64,000 bases of DNA from Trichormus variabilis 0441 (GCF_009856605.1 NZ_CP047242.1:6204501-6268500); one strand, 5' to 3'. Positions 7,887 through 16,614 are shown, counted from the first letter of the stretch. Notes: generated by a model not told the origin, from the sequence alone. Numbers and translations: made by a program.

Positions 7887-8309
7887 TCAGAACTGGACAT
7901 TATATTTATCGGCAAGCTCAGAAAGCTTTTCGTACTGCTGAATAGCAGCTTCCAAAATTAATTGTTTTGCTTCTTCTGGTGTATTGCCATTCTCTGGAAT
8001 TAGATACTTAACATAAAGCGATATGAAATCAACCATAATTGCTGAACCTACCAAACCATGACTATCGGCTTCTTGTCCAGCGATCGCCGATACTAAACCT
8101 GCTTTAATTGGGTCTGGTTTTGATTTCATGAACTGGTCAATAATTTGCCAGATATACTCATTGGGTATTAATTTTTCTAACTTAGTTTTGTCGGGTATAA
8201 ATTCTATACCTGCCGCTCTCGACTGCTCTACAACACACCATTCTGTAAATTCTTGTAGTGCTGTTTCGGGAAGTTTGGGGAGATATTTGTGCAGTTCTAA
8301 ATCAGACAC
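7887..8309 (-). CDS. Hypothetical protein, 140 aa
   Basis: I recognise no family. The soluble 140-residue product is mostly predicted helical and acidic, with an E-W-C-V-V-E-Q segment, K-S-K-P-D-P-I-K-A-G and T-P-E-E-A-K-Q-L-I-L-E-A-A-I-Q-Q-Y. The start is GTG at 8309, with an AGGTAAG sequence just upstream acting as a possible ribosome-binding site. Codon use is normal for the window, so I treat it as a real gene. Confidence 0.6.
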   Translation of the reverse strand: MSDLELHKYLPKLPETALQEFTEWCVVEQSRAAGIEFIPDKTKLEKLIPNEYIWQIIDQFMKSKPDPIKAGLVSAIAGQEADSHGLVGSAIMVDFISLYVKYLIPENGNTPEEAKQLILEAAIQQYEKLSELADKYNVQF

Positions 8310-8565
8310 AAGCTTACCTATAAATTTCAGTTTTGTTGAAGTGCATTAAGGCAAGCCTAACTTACTGTTTCTATTAGTTTTAGTGTGTTACGCTACGAGT
8401 TTCAGATAAATATTGCAAGTGCTAAAATCTGGGGTTCAAAGTTATACCAATTTGAAAAATGAATGCGACAGATATATAGCGCCAAACGCTTTTCCTGTCT
8501 TGATTCTTAATTTTGAATTTTGTAGCTTTAGCTTCCCGTAGGGTATTTTGAATTTTGAATTGGTA

Positions 8566-9084
8566 TTACCCTTTTGCCTGAGAAATTTTTTGTAAAAACT
8601 CTCTGACTTCTCTGGGGTTACGAAGGATAAATACTTGCTGATTTGATGTCAGATTGCTGAGTCTTTGTAAAATATTAGGACGACGGGCAATGGGATATGA
8701 CCAGATATATTTGCAAAATTCCCAGTTCAGTCTTTCTGGACAACCTGATGACATATCTGGTCTAGATTTACCCGCATATTGCCAACGTCGCTGCATAACT
8801 CGTAGCAAGCATAACAGGCGAGTAAAATCGAGAAAAATGACCATATCTGCTACAGGTAAACGTAAATCTAAGGTATTACCATAGTTGCCATCCATAATCC
8901 AAGAATCACGCTTAATTAGGTCTTGAATGATTATTTGCCATTCATCTTTGGCAGTTTCCACCCATCCAGGATTCCAGTAAAAAGCATCCAAGTGAATTAC
9001 GTCTAAATCTAAAATTCTTCCCAGTTCACGGGCTAGGGTAGATTTACCAGCACCTCCAGAACCGATGATCATAATTTTCTGCAT
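8566..9084 (-). CDS. P-loop kinase-like protein (topology-modulation/FlaR-type, AAA_17-like)
   Basis: This protein of 172 residues starts M-Q-K-I-M-I-I-G and has a Walker A loop (G-S-G-G-A-G-K-S-T), then the L-D-V-I-H-L-D-A-F-Y-W-N-P-G-W segment and W-I-M-D-G-N-Y typical of the adenylate-kinase-like family called DNA topology modulation protein or FlaR. The R-R and R-P-D-M lid-like region follows. These proteins are small NTPases of uncertain substrate. The frame extends to a TTG at 9120, but ATG 9084 gives the usual family start. It is divergent from gatB. Confidence 0.75.
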   Translation of the reverse strand: MQKIMIIGSGGAGKSTLARELGRILDLDVIHLDAFYWNPGWVETAKDEWQIIIQDLIKRDSWIMDGNYGNTLDLRLPVADMVIFLDFTRLLCLLRVMQRRWQYAGKSRPDMSSGCPERLNWEFCKYIWSYPIARRPNILQRLSNLTSNQQVFILRNPREVREFLQKISQAKG

Positions 9085-9347
9085 TTGCCAACAAGGGTAG
9101 AGGCGATGATTGTAAGTCAAATCAAATACAACCAGCAGCAGTGGCCACTACATTATGGCAAACATTCAGAAAGCGATCGCTGATCAATCAATTCAAAATT
9201 CAACACAACTACCCCTTGTGGATGGGGCTTGAACCGAACCAGCATTTTTCTTTCCTTCTGCCCTCTGCCCTCAGCATAGCTGCCTTTCTTCGTCAAGGCA
9301 GGGCTAAAATAGTAATCTACGTGTAAATTGCTTGAACTATTGATTTT

Positions 9348-10823
9348 ATGACTTCTGCTACGACTGTAAAAACTGAGTATGAAGCGATTATTGGTCTAGA
9401 AACCCATTGTCAGCTGAGTACTAATACCAAAATTTTCTCTAGTAGCTCAACAGCGTTTGGGGCTGACCCTAATACTAACATTGACCCGGTGTGTATGGGC
9501 TTACCTGGTGTTTTGCCTGTACTTAACGAAAAAGTCTTAGAATACGCTGTTAAGGCGGGTTTGGCGTTGAATTGCCAAATTGCTAAATATAGTAAATTTG
9601 ACCGTAAACAGTACTTTTATCCTGATTTACCGAAAAATTACCAAATTTCTCAATATGACTTACCTATAGCTGAACATGGTTGGTTAGAAATTGAGTTATT
9701 AGATGCTGAGGGTAACCCGAAACGTAAACGAATTGGGATTACCCGTCTGCACATGGAAGAAGACGCAGGGAAACTGGTACACGCAGGGAGCGATCGCATC
9801 TCTGGTTCTACCTATTCTCTGGTAGACTACAATCGTGCGGGTGTGCCATTGGTAGAAATTGTCTCAGAACCAGATATCCGTACTGGGCAAGAAGCTGCCG
9901 AATATGCCCAAGAATTACGCCGGGTGATGCGTTATCTCGGTGTTAGTGATGGCAATATGCAGGAAGGTTCTCTGCGCTGTGATGTGAATATATCTGTGCG
10001 TCCTGTCGGACAAGAAAAGTTCGGCACGAAGGTAGAAATTAAAAACATGAACTCCTTCAGTGCCATTCAAAAAGCCATTGAACACGAAATTGAACGGCAA
10101 ATAGAAGCGATAGAGTCAGGGGAAAAGATTATTCAAGAAACGCGGCTGTGGGAAGAAGGTTCACAACGCACAATTAGTATGCGGACTAAAGAAGGTTCTA
10201 GCGATTACCGCTACTTCCCCGAACCGGATTTAGCACCCATTGAGGTGTCGGAAGCACAACTGAGTCAATGGCGTGGCGAATTACCAGAACTACCAGCTCA
10301 AAAACGCCATCGTTACGAAAGTGAGTTGGGACTGTCGGCTTATGATACCCGCGTGCTGACAGAAGATGTCACTGTATCTCAATATTTTGAAGCAGCGATC
10401 GCATCTGGCGCAAATCCCAAAGCAGCCGCTAACTGGATTACCCAAGATATCGCCGCCTATCTCAACAAACAAAAACTCAGCATCGCAGAAATCGGCTTAA
10501 CTCCCGCTAACTTAGCCGATGTGATTACCCGGATTGAAACTGGCAAAATTAGCAACGCCCAAGCTAAACAAAAATTACCAGAGTTACTCACAGGATTATC
10601 CCCTGAAAAAGCCTTTGCAGGTCAAGAACTCATCAGCGACCTCAGCGTTTTGGAACCCATCGTTGATGAAGTCATAGCCGCTAACCCCAAAGAATTGGAA
10701 AAGTACCGCAACGGTAACATCAATCTTAAGGGTTTCTTCGTCGGTCAAGTGCTGAAAAAGACCAACAAACGTGCTGACCCCAAACTAACAAACGAATTGG
10801 TAGAAAAGAAACTGAACGGCTAA
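9348..10823 (+). CDS. gatB: Aspartyl/glutamyl-tRNA amidotransferase subunit B
   Basis: This 491-residue GatB is the kinase/tRNA-binding subunit of the GatCAB complex, which converts Glu-tRNA(Gln) and Asp-tRNA(Asn) to the amidated forms. Visible signatures are E-A-I-I-G-L-E-T-H-C-Q-L near residue 13, the F-D-R-K-Q-Y-F-Y-P-D-L-P-K-N-Y-Q-I-S-Q motif, the E-E-D-A-G-K-L block, D-Y-N-R-A-G-V-P-L-V-E-I, and the C-terminal tail G-x-F-V-G-Q-V-L-K-K-T-x-x-x-A-D-P used in tRNA contact. The length is standard. A hairpin terminator candidate follows about 120 bp downstream. gatA and gatC are not in the window, as is normal in cyanobacteria. Confidence 0.97.
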   Translation: MTSATTVKTEYEAIIGLETHCQLSTNTKIFSSSSTAFGADPNTNIDPVCMGLPGVLPVLNEKVLEYAVKAGLALNCQIAKYSKFDRKQYFYPDLPKNYQISQYDLPIAEHGWLEIELLDAEGNPKRKRIGITRLHMEEDAGKLVHAGSDRISGSTYSLVDYNRAGVPLVEIVSEPDIRTGQEAAEYAQELRRVMRYLGVSDGNMQEGSLRCDVNISVRPVGQEKFGTKVEIKNMNSFSAIQKAIEHEIERQIEAIESGEKIIQETRLWEEGSQRTISMRTKEGSSDYRYFPEPDLAPIEVSEAQLSQWRGELPELPAQKRHRYESELGLSAYDTRVLTEDVTVSQYFEAAIASGANPKAAANWITQDIAAYLNKQKLSIAEIGLTPANLADVITRIETGKISNAQAKQKLPELLTGLSPEKAFAGQELISDLSVLEPIVDEVIAANPKELEKYRNGNINLKGFFVGQVLKKTNKRADPKLTNELVEKKLNG

Positions 10824-10940
10824 CACCAGTATTTTGTCAGTCATCTTTTCACAATAGTTTTACATAAAGTACAAGAAAGTGGGTGTCGATAATCACAATC
10901 AAGCGGTTATTATGAATGTATTATACGCACCCTAATAAAC

Positions 10941-10975
10941 AGGAGAGTTACGCAAGTTGCTCTCCTTATTTCTTT
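10941..10975 (+). terminator. Intrinsic terminator candidate downstream of gatB
   Basis: Seven-base arms AGGAGAG (10941-10947) and CTCTCCT (10960-10966) are followed by a T-rich run (ttatttctttttt-like, 10967-10978). It lies 118 bp after the gatB stop. Confidence 0.55.
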
Positions 10976-10978
10976 TTA

Positions 10979-11200
10979 ACGTGAGTCTCCAACGGAGGCG
11001 CACCTGCGGGAAGGGCGAAAGAAAACTTTCTGTTTTCTTAGGAGTTCGATAAGTTCGGAAGAACCTCTCTCCAAACCTCTCCCCGCGTCGGGGAGAGGCT
11101 TAAAACCCTGATTCTTTGGTACTCAGTTATAGGTTTTTAGCCCCTTCCCTTGTAGGGAAGGGGTTGGGGTTAGGTTCCGTCGAACTCACTCACGTCTTTT
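10979..11200. repeat. MITE-like element, family B copy 1, with an apparent nested insertion
   Basis: The element is nearly the same as that at 51107-51262: a gtgagttcgataa-ttcggaagaacc left end, a CTCTCCCC...GGGGAGAG hairpin, a CCCCTTCCCTTGTAGGGAAGGGG hairpin and a gtcgaactcac right end. In this copy the left end is broken after ACGTGAG (10979-10985) by about 58 bp of unrelated sequence, and the element resumes at about 11044 with GAG repeated at the junction, as expected if another small element had inserted. Confidence 0.65.
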
Positions 11201-11220
11201 TAGATAGATACCCCAGGTTT

Positions 11221-11284
11221 AGATAAGCAGGGGAGGCAATGGGAGGAAAGAGAATTATTTTCAGAATTTTTCTCCTCCCCTGAA
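11221..11284. repeat. Partial copy of MITE family C
   Basis: The stretch gataagcaggggaggca...ttttctcctcccctg matches the interior of the terminal-inverted-repeat element at 34747-34883 but lacks its CGGTTCGG ends. It is therefore a remnant. Confidence 0.5.
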
Positions 11285-11397
11285 CTGTATTGCTAGATAC
11301 AGCTAAGTAATTTTTGTTTATTCTTTAACGCGCAGCAGTTTGCTACTTTTGAGAACAAACTTACTGTTTTCAGTACAAGTTTTAACATCGAAATTTT

Positions 11398-11433
11398 AGA
11401 TCCCAGACTTCTTTAAGAAGTTGGGGATCTAGC
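11398..11433. repeat. Hairpin repeat AGATCCC-GACTTCTT-AAGAAGT-GGGGATCT
   Basis: A dispersed hairpin whose relatives lie at 15320-15356 and 16407-16440. The arms pair over about 14 bases. It is a repeat family rather than a gene-specific signal. Confidence 0.6.
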
Positions 11434-11582
11434 TATGCTAAAAAGTATATATACATACAGACAAGAAAGACTAAAATAAAATGAAGAATTTGGTTTTTTC
11501 AGTGCCAAAATTATAAGATAGTTATAGTGACTGGGGATACAGAAAATTTATTTATAGTCCTGTCTACTGTATATTCCAGGGT

Positions 11583-11785
11583 ACCTGAGTACAGCTTAAT
11601 ATATTGCAAAATATCTGGCTCAGATCGTATCAAAGTCTTACATATTAAGTTATTTGTAGCGAGTACAAAAATTCTGAACCCCTCGTCTAAAAATACTAGT
11701 ACCCTGCACACAAAATACTAGTACCTATATCCCAAGAGAATTTTTAAGTTTATTTAAATTCCGGTTTGTAGCGGTTGAGTACAAG
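11583..11785 (+). promoter_or_regulatory. Repeated GAGTACA and AATACTAGTACC boxes upstream of serine acetyltransferase
   Basis: GAGTACA occurs at about 11587, 11660 and 11776, and AATACTAGTACC occurs twice, about 24 bp apart (about 11692 and 11716). The 24-bp spacing is close to two helical turns plus a little, which could suit a dimeric regulator. I know no factor for this box; function is inferred only from repetition and position. Confidence 0.3.
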
Positions 11786-11892
11786 CTTAATTAATCCAAT
11801 AAATCCAATCGGCATTTAATGTACTGTCTGCTTTGGAGCAATCTGATATAAGCAGAAAAATAGCACACGGCTCTTTTAACCAGATAGTACTG

Positions 11893-12645
11893 ATGCAACA
11901 ATCCTTAGACGGTATCGAGAATCCACCTGATTCGACACATACATCCTTGGTGAAAAATCTACTCTCTGGCGTTTTTCTAGAGCCATTGTTGAGTGATTTT
12001 CTGATTATTTTTGAACGCGACCCGGCGGCGCGTAATTGGCTGGAGGTAATATTCTGTTACCCCGGACTGCACGCGATTTGTTTGCACCGTTTTGCTCATT
12101 GGTTGCACCGTCGTGGGGTGGTTTTCTTCCCACGCTTAATTTCTCACTTGGCTAGGTTTCTCACAGGAATTGAGATTCACCCAGGTGCAGTGATTGGTAA
12201 AGGTGTGTTTATCGACCACGGGATGGGCGTTGTCATTGGTGAAACGGCGATTGTGGGAGATTATGCCCTAATTTATCAAGGGGTGACTCTGGGCGGTACT
12301 GGGAAGGAAAGTGGTAAGCGTCATCCCACGGTTGGGGATCATGTGGTTGTGGGTTCGGGGGCGAAGGTGTTGGGGAATATTCAAATTGGCGATCGCGTGC
12401 GGATTGGCGCTGGTTCGGTTGTGTTGCGTGATGTTCCTCATGATTGCACAGTTGTGGGCATTCCTGGGCGGATTATCACCCACAAGCCCAAGACTGATCT
12501 CTCTCCCCTGGAACATGGGAAGTTACCTGATGTGGAAGCAGATGTGATTCGTTCTTTGCTATCGCGCATCGAACAATTGGAGCAAAAACTGCAAACCCTG
12601 ACAAATCAGCCGAAGGAACCAGAACTGTTGACGAAAGATAAGTAA
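11893..12645 (+). CDS. nifP: Serine O-acetyltransferase of the nif cluster (NifP/CysE)
   Basis: This protein of 250 residues makes O-acetylserine, the step that commits serine to cysteine. It has the CysE N-terminal helical part ([13 protein letters not shown]) and a left-handed beta-helix of hexapeptide repeats ([21 protein letters not shown] with the catalytic His). A C-terminal coiled segment (I-E-Q-L-E-Q-K-L-Q) follows. The position two genes before nifV matches NifP of Nostoc nif clusters, where extra cysteine serves Fe-S cluster building. The frame can start at a TTG at 11833; ATG 11893 is safer. The next gene begins 2 bp after the stop. Confidence 0.88.
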   Translation: MQQSLDGIENPPDSTHTSLVKNLLSGVFLEPLLSDFLIIFERDPAARNWLEVIFCYPGLHAICLHRFAHWLHRRGVVFFPRLISHLARFLTGIEIHPGAVIGKGVFIDHGMGVVIGETAIVGDYALIYQGVTLGGTGKESGKRHPTVGDHVVVGSGAKVLGNIQIGDRVRIGAGSVVLRDVPHDCTVVGIPGRIITHKPKTDLSPLEHGKLPDVEADVIRSLLSRIEQLEQKLQTLTNQPKEPELLTKDK

Positions 12646-12647
12646 TT

Positions 12648-12887
12648 ATGTTACCACCTTGTAGTTCTCAAGTGTTGCAGATACCGTTGTGCGATCGCTG
12701 GCAGATTTATCACCGATTGCAAGAGTTGATGATCCCCTGTTCCTGTCATGCCGATGGTTCGTTACGGGTGCAAATAAATAGTTGGCTGACTGCAATTTTA
12801 GTCCGCAGTACTGTGATGCAATTTCTAGCTCCTCGTCAAGAATTAATAGACTGGCTAGAGCGTTGCTGGCATTGCAACCATGATTAG
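12648..12887 (+). CDS. Asr1405/Asl0597-family small protein
   Basis: This 79-residue protein has paired cysteines (L-C-D-R-W; I-P-C-S-C-H; C-W-H-C-N-H-D at the end) and a W-L-x-x-C-W motif. It starts 2 bp after the nifP stop, so it is co-transcribed. It resembles the small nif-cluster proteins annotated Asr1405/Asl0597 in Nostoc, whose function is unknown. The C-H-x-D and C-W-H-C spacing could bind metal, but that is my inference. Confidence 0.75.
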   Translation: MLPPCSSQVLQIPLCDRWQIYHRLQELMIPCSCHADGSLRVQINSWLTAILVRSTVMQFLAPRQELIDWLERCWHCNHD

Positions 12888-13083
12888 CAAAAGTCATATA
12901 TTTTTTCATCTATTCTCGAATATTTAATCAATCGAGTCTCAGGACTAAATTATGATGCAACGATGATTTTCATGAATATACATCAATTAATTGTCCTGAA
13001 ACCATTGATTATAAAAAAATGCAGTTCACCAAAAACTACAGCTTCATGATTTCCATAATTTCCTTCATTAGCTATTTGAATAT

Positions 13084-13287
13084 ATGATGCTCACCACTGA
13101 CAGTAAAGATATAGAATTACTCAATTTTTTATATAATGAACTTGAGCTTTCTGAGAAAGATATGGCTTTGGCGTTGAAACACCGGGAGTTTGATAATGGG
13201 CCTCTACCCATGCTCCTCTGGCAATATGGGCTAGTCAACTTAGAGCAGCTAGAGCAAATTTTAGATTGGTTATATAACGAAATTTAG
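13084..13287 (+). CDS. DUF2949-family small protein
   Basis: This 67-residue acidic protein shows the DUF2949 signature: an L-L-N-F-L-Y-N-E-L start, A-L-A-L-K-H-R-E-F, and G-P-L-P-M-L-L-W-Q-Y-G-L-V-x-L-E-Q-L-E-Q-I-L-D-W-L. The family is nearly confined to cyanobacteria and has no known function. Here it lies between nifP and nifV, as in other Nostoc-type genomes, but 195 bp separate it from the preceding gene and 414 bp from nifV, so it may have its own promoter. Confidence 0.85.
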   Translation: MMLTTDSKDIELLNFLYNELELSEKDMALALKHREFDNGPLPMLLWQYGLVNLEQLEQILDWLYNEI

Positions 13288-13368
13288 ATATATTTTCTTC
13301 TAGAAAGTAATATAGTTATCAACTTTAAATGATATTTAATAGTATTTATCTATAAATATAAAGTGCCG

Positions 13369-13399
13369 AAAATATTTTCCATACTTTAGGAAATATTTT
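13369..13399. terminator. Inverted repeat between DUF2949 gene and nifV
   Basis: AAAATATTTTCC (13369-13380) faces GGAAATATTTT (13389-13399), a pairing with one bulge in a very AT-rich region, 82 bp after the DUF2949 stop. It could be a terminator or an operator ahead of nifV. The rest of 13288-13701 shows no coding frame. An AGAGGGA ribosome-binding site precedes the nifV ATG. Confidence 0.35.
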
Positions 13400-13701
13400 A
13401 GGTTATTTTGCATATTTGCTAACATCCATGAAACTTGATTATTGATTATGAAGATTCGCGTATTTTTTCCAAAATTATTCTTAAATGATACATAAATTTA
13501 GTTCTCTGTCATACAGATATATTGTTATTGTTTAGCTAATATTTAGAAATCATGAAGATGAATTATTAAAGACGAGAGTTCATAGCATTTGCCATTCTTC
13601 CTGCAAGGTGAAAAACAGGGATTTATCACTACTAGTGATTACAGAAAGAAACTCTCAACCTAAAAAGAATATTAAGAAAATTCCTAAGAGGGACGCTTGA
13701 G

Positions 13702-14835
13702 ATGAATAAAGTTCTCATTAATGACACTACATTACGTGATGGCGAACAAGCCGCAGGTGTTGTTTTTACCTTAGAAGAGAAAGTGGCGATCGCTAAATTT
13801 CTCGATACCATCGGCGTACCCGAATTAGAAGTGGGGATTCCGGCGATGGGTGAGGAAGAAATGCGGGCGATCTGCGCCATTTCTAACTTAGGTTTAAAAG
13901 CTAACCTCCTGGCGTGGAACCGCGCCGTAATTTCAGATATCAAAGCTTCTGTTGCTTGCGGGATGGAGCGAGTGCATATTGCGATCCCTGTTTCCGGGAT
14001 TCAAATCGCCGCAAAATTCCACGGACAATGGCGGGTAAGTCTGCAAAGACTCAAAGATTGTATCAGCTTCGCAGTTGATCAAGGTCTTTGGGTAGCAGTC
14101 GGGGGGGAAGATTCCTCTAGAGCTGATGAAAACTTCCTCTTGGATGTAGCACTATACGCTCAAGAATGGGGTGCATCTCGATTCCGCTTCTGTGACACAG
14201 TAGGAGTCCTCGATCCTTTCACCACCTACGGAAAAGTTAAGCTACTCGTCTCAGCTTTAACAATTCCTGTAGAAGTCCATACTCACAATGATTTTGGTAT
14301 GGCGACAGCTAACGCCCTAGCAGGAATTAAAGCTGGAGCCGCATCTGTCAATACTACCGTGATTGGCTTGGGTGAAAGAGCAGGTAACGCCGCCTTAGAA
14401 GAAGTCGTTATGGCTATCAAACGCATCTATGGCGTAGATATGGGGATTGACACACCCCGTTTGTTGGAATTGTCCCAACTGGTAGCAGCCGCCTCTGGTG
14501 CTAACGTACCACCTTGGAAGGCGATCGTTGGTGAAAATACCTTTGCTCACGAATCAGGTATTCATGCACATGGTGTACTGCAAAATCCTGATACCTATGA
14601 ACCATTCGCACCTGAAGAAGTCGGTTGGGAACGCCGCTTAGTTGTAGGTAAGCATTCTGGCAGACATTCAGTCTCCAACTTGCTAGAACAGCACGGGATA
14701 TTTTTGAACCCAGAAGAAACCCAGTCTGTTTTAGATGCAGTGCGCCAACAGTCAGTTAAGAAAAAACGCAGTTTGACTACAGAAGAACTGTTGAACTTGG
14801 TCAAAGAACAGAGGTATTCTCATGCAGCGCGATGA
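13702..14835 (+). CDS. nifV: Homocitrate synthase NifV
   Basis: This 377-residue enzyme condenses acetyl-CoA and 2-oxoglutarate to homocitrate, the organic acid of the nitrogenase FeMo cofactor. It has the R-D-G-E-Q-A-A-G-V start of the isopropylmalate/homocitrate synthase TIM barrel, the H-T-H-N-D-F-G-M-A-T-A-N metal motif (about 194-205) and G-L-G-E-R-A-G-N-A. The G-K-H-S-G-R-H motif lies near the C-terminal end. It lacks the long LeuA regulatory domain, as expected of NifV. Its 3' end overlaps nifZ by 14 nt. Confidence 0.95.
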   Translation: MNKVLINDTTLRDGEQAAGVVFTLEEKVAIAKFLDTIGVPELEVGIPAMGEEEMRAICAISNLGLKANLLAWNRAVISDIKASVACGMERVHIAIPVSGIQIAAKFHGQWRVSLQRLKDCISFAVDQGLWVAVGGEDSSRADENFLLDVALYAQEWGASRFRFCDTVGVLDPFTTYGKVKLLVSALTIPVEVHTHNDFGMATANALAGIKAGAASVNTTVIGLGERAGNAALEEVVMAIKRIYGVDMGIDTPRLLELSQLVAAASGANVPPWKAIVGENTFAHESGIHAHGVLQNPDTYEPFAPEEVGWERRLVVGKHSGRHSVSNLLEQHGIFLNPEETQSVLDAVRQQSVKKKRSLTTEELLNLVKEQRYSHAAR

Positions 14836-15109
14836 AAACGAGTTAGAGTCAGAACCCGTTTATGAGATTGGCGAAAAAGTCAGACTTCGTAAACAAATTA
14901 AAAATGATGGCACATTTCCAGGCAGAGACCTTGGGGAAATCTTAGCGAAAAAAGGAGAAATTGGTTACGTATCTAGTATAGGTACTTTCTTACAACGTTC
15001 CTATATTTATGCCGTGCATTTCTTGGAAAAAGGAATCATTGTTGGTTGTCGAGAAAAAGAACTAGAATCTGCCGAGGAAAACCATGAAAGTGATGTTACG
15101 AGTGGATGA
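14822..15109 (+). CDS. nifZ: NifZ, nitrogenase maturation protein
   Basis: This 95-residue protein has the NifZ fold: Y-E-I-G-E-K-V-R-L-R-K near the start, G-T-F-P-G-R-D-L-G-E-I-L, K-G-E-I-G-Y-V-S-S-I-G-T-F-L-Q and Y-A-V-H-F. NifZ helps form the second P-cluster of the MoFe protein. The gene starts inside the nifV end and overlaps nifT, which marks a tightly coupled nifV-nifZ-nifT unit. Confidence 0.92.
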   Translation: MQRDENELESEPVYEIGEKVRLRKQIKNDGTFPGRDLGEILAKKGEIGYVSSIGTFLQRSYIYAVHFLEKGIIVGCREKELESAEENHESDVTSG

Positions 15110-15287
15110 TGCCGGTAACTTAACGGTCTACGTTCCTAAAAAAGATTTGGAAGAAATAGTAGTCAAACAAACAGATGGTGCTGGAGGTAAAATTCTGACT
15201 CTAGCTAATGGTTGGGAATTAGAATTTCGGGAAATACCAGATGTAGCTAATTTACCCAAAACCTTGGAAGCTAAAAAACTGGAATAA
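15084..15287 (+). CDS. nifT: NifT/FixU family protein
   Basis: This 67-residue protein is of the NifT/FixU family: M-K-V-M-L-R start, G-N-L-T-V-Y-V-P-K-K-D-L-E-E and G-G-K-I-L-T-L-A-N-G-W-E-L. The family is always with nif genes but its role is still uncertain and deletion is often silent. Its start overlaps nifZ by 26 nt. A hairpin repeat lies about 30 bp after the stop. Confidence 0.92.
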   Translation: MKVMLRVDDAGNLTVYVPKKDLEEIVVKQTDGAGGKILTLANGWELEFREIPDVANLPKTLEAKKLE

Positions 15288-15317
15288 ATAATTCGTGATT
15301 TTTTCAGCCACATGAAA

Positions 15318-15356
15318 ATCTAGATTCCCGACTTTTCCAAGAAATCGGGAATCTAT
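15318..15356. repeat. Hairpin repeat after nifT
   Basis: AGATTCCCGACTT-ttcca-AGAAATCGGGAATCT, a relative of the hairpins at 11398 and 16407. Its place after nifT means it may also act as a 3' transcript boundary, although no T-run follows. Confidence 0.5.
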
Positions 15357-15396
15357 AACTCAACCATGCTCGTAATTTTATTGTGAGTAACTAATA

Positions 15397-15963
15397 ATGG
15401 GTGACAAATTTCTGACGTTATCAGAGTTTAATCTTGAGGGTAATTTTTTGGGCTTTGCTGGTAAGAAGCCGAGAAAAGTTAAATATTTAAGTTTGGCAGT
15501 TCCCTCCGGTGATGTGTTAGTTAAACTACCGAAAAAATTACGTGGTTGTTTGAGTTCATCTTTAGAAATAGGTGAACCAATTAATATTTATGGAACCTGT
15601 AAGTTAAACAGATATACAGGCACAATTAAACTGAAAGCTTATCAAGTAATACCATTTACTTCTAACCCAGATCAATGTTTACCATCACCACCACCAGCTA
15701 AAATTATGGTGTGCCAAAAATCTGGTTGTGTTAAACGCGGTGGTGAAGGGTTATTGTCGGAATTAGAAAAAACTTTGTGCGATCGCGGTTTACTCGACAA
15801 GGTGACAATAGAACACACTGGTTGTCAAAAACGCTGTAGCAGCGCCCCTAACTGTGTTCTGATGTTGGGTAAGAAAAAATACAAGAAAATCCATCCAGAG
15901 GCGATCGCTTCTCTGCTAGAAAATTATTTAACTGCTGATCACCCCTGTCACACAGAGGATTAG
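15397..15963 (+). CDS. Thioredoxin-like [2Fe-2S] ferredoxin-domain protein
   Basis: This 188-residue protein has an N-terminal part of about 95 residues with a beta-rich, OB-like look. From about residue 105 a thioredoxin-like [2Fe-2S] domain follows: M-V-C-Q-K-S-G-C, then H-T-G-C-Q-K-R-C-S-S-A-P-N-C. Such shallow 2Fe-2S proteins (also the NuoE-type fold) are usually electron carriers. Directly after nifT, with 109 bp between, it may serve nitrogen fixation or hydrogenase. Position of the domain is clear; the partner is unknown. Confidence 0.78.
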   Translation: MGDKFLTLSEFNLEGNFLGFAGKKPRKVKYLSLAVPSGDVLVKLPKKLRGCLSSSLEIGEPINIYGTCKLNRYTGTIKLKAYQVIPFTSNPDQCLPSPPPAKIMVCQKSGCVKRGGEGLLSELEKTLCDRGLLDKVTIEHTGCQKRCSSAPNCVLMLGKKKYKKIHPEAIASLLENYLTADHPCHTED

Positions 15964-16001
15964 TAGTCTACAACTGTTGACTACTGACCATTGACCATTG
16001 A

Positions 16002-16373
16002 CTACAAACCCACCAATTCTCGTGATTCAAAATCTGTGAGTTGTTGGGCAATTTTCAGTCTGGCTTCTAGTTTAGCTACACTGAATTGGTTACGCAGATA
16101 TTCTAAATGGGCGATCGCATTGGCTTTCTCTCCAGTTAGCTGGATGAGTGTGTCCATCGCCTTTTGATATTCCTGATTCACCAGTAGCACTTCAAAACGA
16201 CGCGCCCGGCGTTGAGCATCATTTTTTAAGTCCATCTCAAAGGCGGCGACTCGATCTGCGTTACCTTCAAAGCGGTTAATTTGTTGCTGTACAGCCATCA
16301 ACTGTGAGTCTACTTCATTCACTCGTTGGGCTGCTTGAGCGATCGCCGATGGATAATGATTTAATGGCATCAT
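16002..16373 (-). CDS. Coiled-coil hypothetical protein
   Basis: This protein of 123 residues is almost wholly helical, with heptad-like stretches (A-Q-R-V-N-E-V-D-S-Q-L-M-A-V-Q-Q-Q-I-N and K-L-E-A-R-L-K-I-A-Q-Q-L). The ATG pair at 16373/16370 has a strong GAGGAAG site about 8 bp upstream, so I choose it over the in-frame TTG at 16391. No family is recognised. It is convergent with the 2Fe-2S gene. Confidence 0.65.
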   Translation of the reverse strand: MMPLNHYPSAIAQAAQRVNEVDSQLMAVQQQINRFEGNADRVAAFEMDLKNDAQRRARRFEVLLVNQEYQKAMDTLIQLTGEKANAIAHLEYLRNQFSVAKLEARLKIAQQLTDFESRELVGL

Positions 16374-16406
16374 CGAAACAATCTTCCTCAAAAAATACTT
16401 TTCCCT

Positions 16407-16440
16407 AGATACCCGACTTCTTAAAGAAGTCGGGTATCTG
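16407..16440. repeat. Hairpin repeat AGATACCCGACTTCTT/AAGAAGTCGGGTATCT
   Basis: Perfect arms of 16 bases with almost no loop. It is the best-preserved member of the hairpin family also present at 11398 and 15318. Confidence 0.65.
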
Positions 16441-16614
16441 TGTACGTCAAGCTAACTTTGCAAGGTTAATTAGAAACAAAAAAATCTCCTTCTCCCCCGA
16501 AGTTCGCCCGGAGGGAAACCCTCCTTGCGACTTCTCCCCATGCTCCCCATGCTTCCCCTGCTCCCCCTGCTCCCTCTGCTTACCTTAGCCTAGCAATTTT
16601 GGGTTGGTGAACTA

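Noticed and set aside
9141..9326. Open frame of 61 codons before gatB
   Set aside because: Its DNA overlaps repeats and low-complexity sequence, the amino-acid pattern is irregular, and it sits in the promoter space of gatB.
14595..14804. Frame antisense to nifV
   Set aside because: It has no ribosome-binding site and is a mirror of nifV codons.
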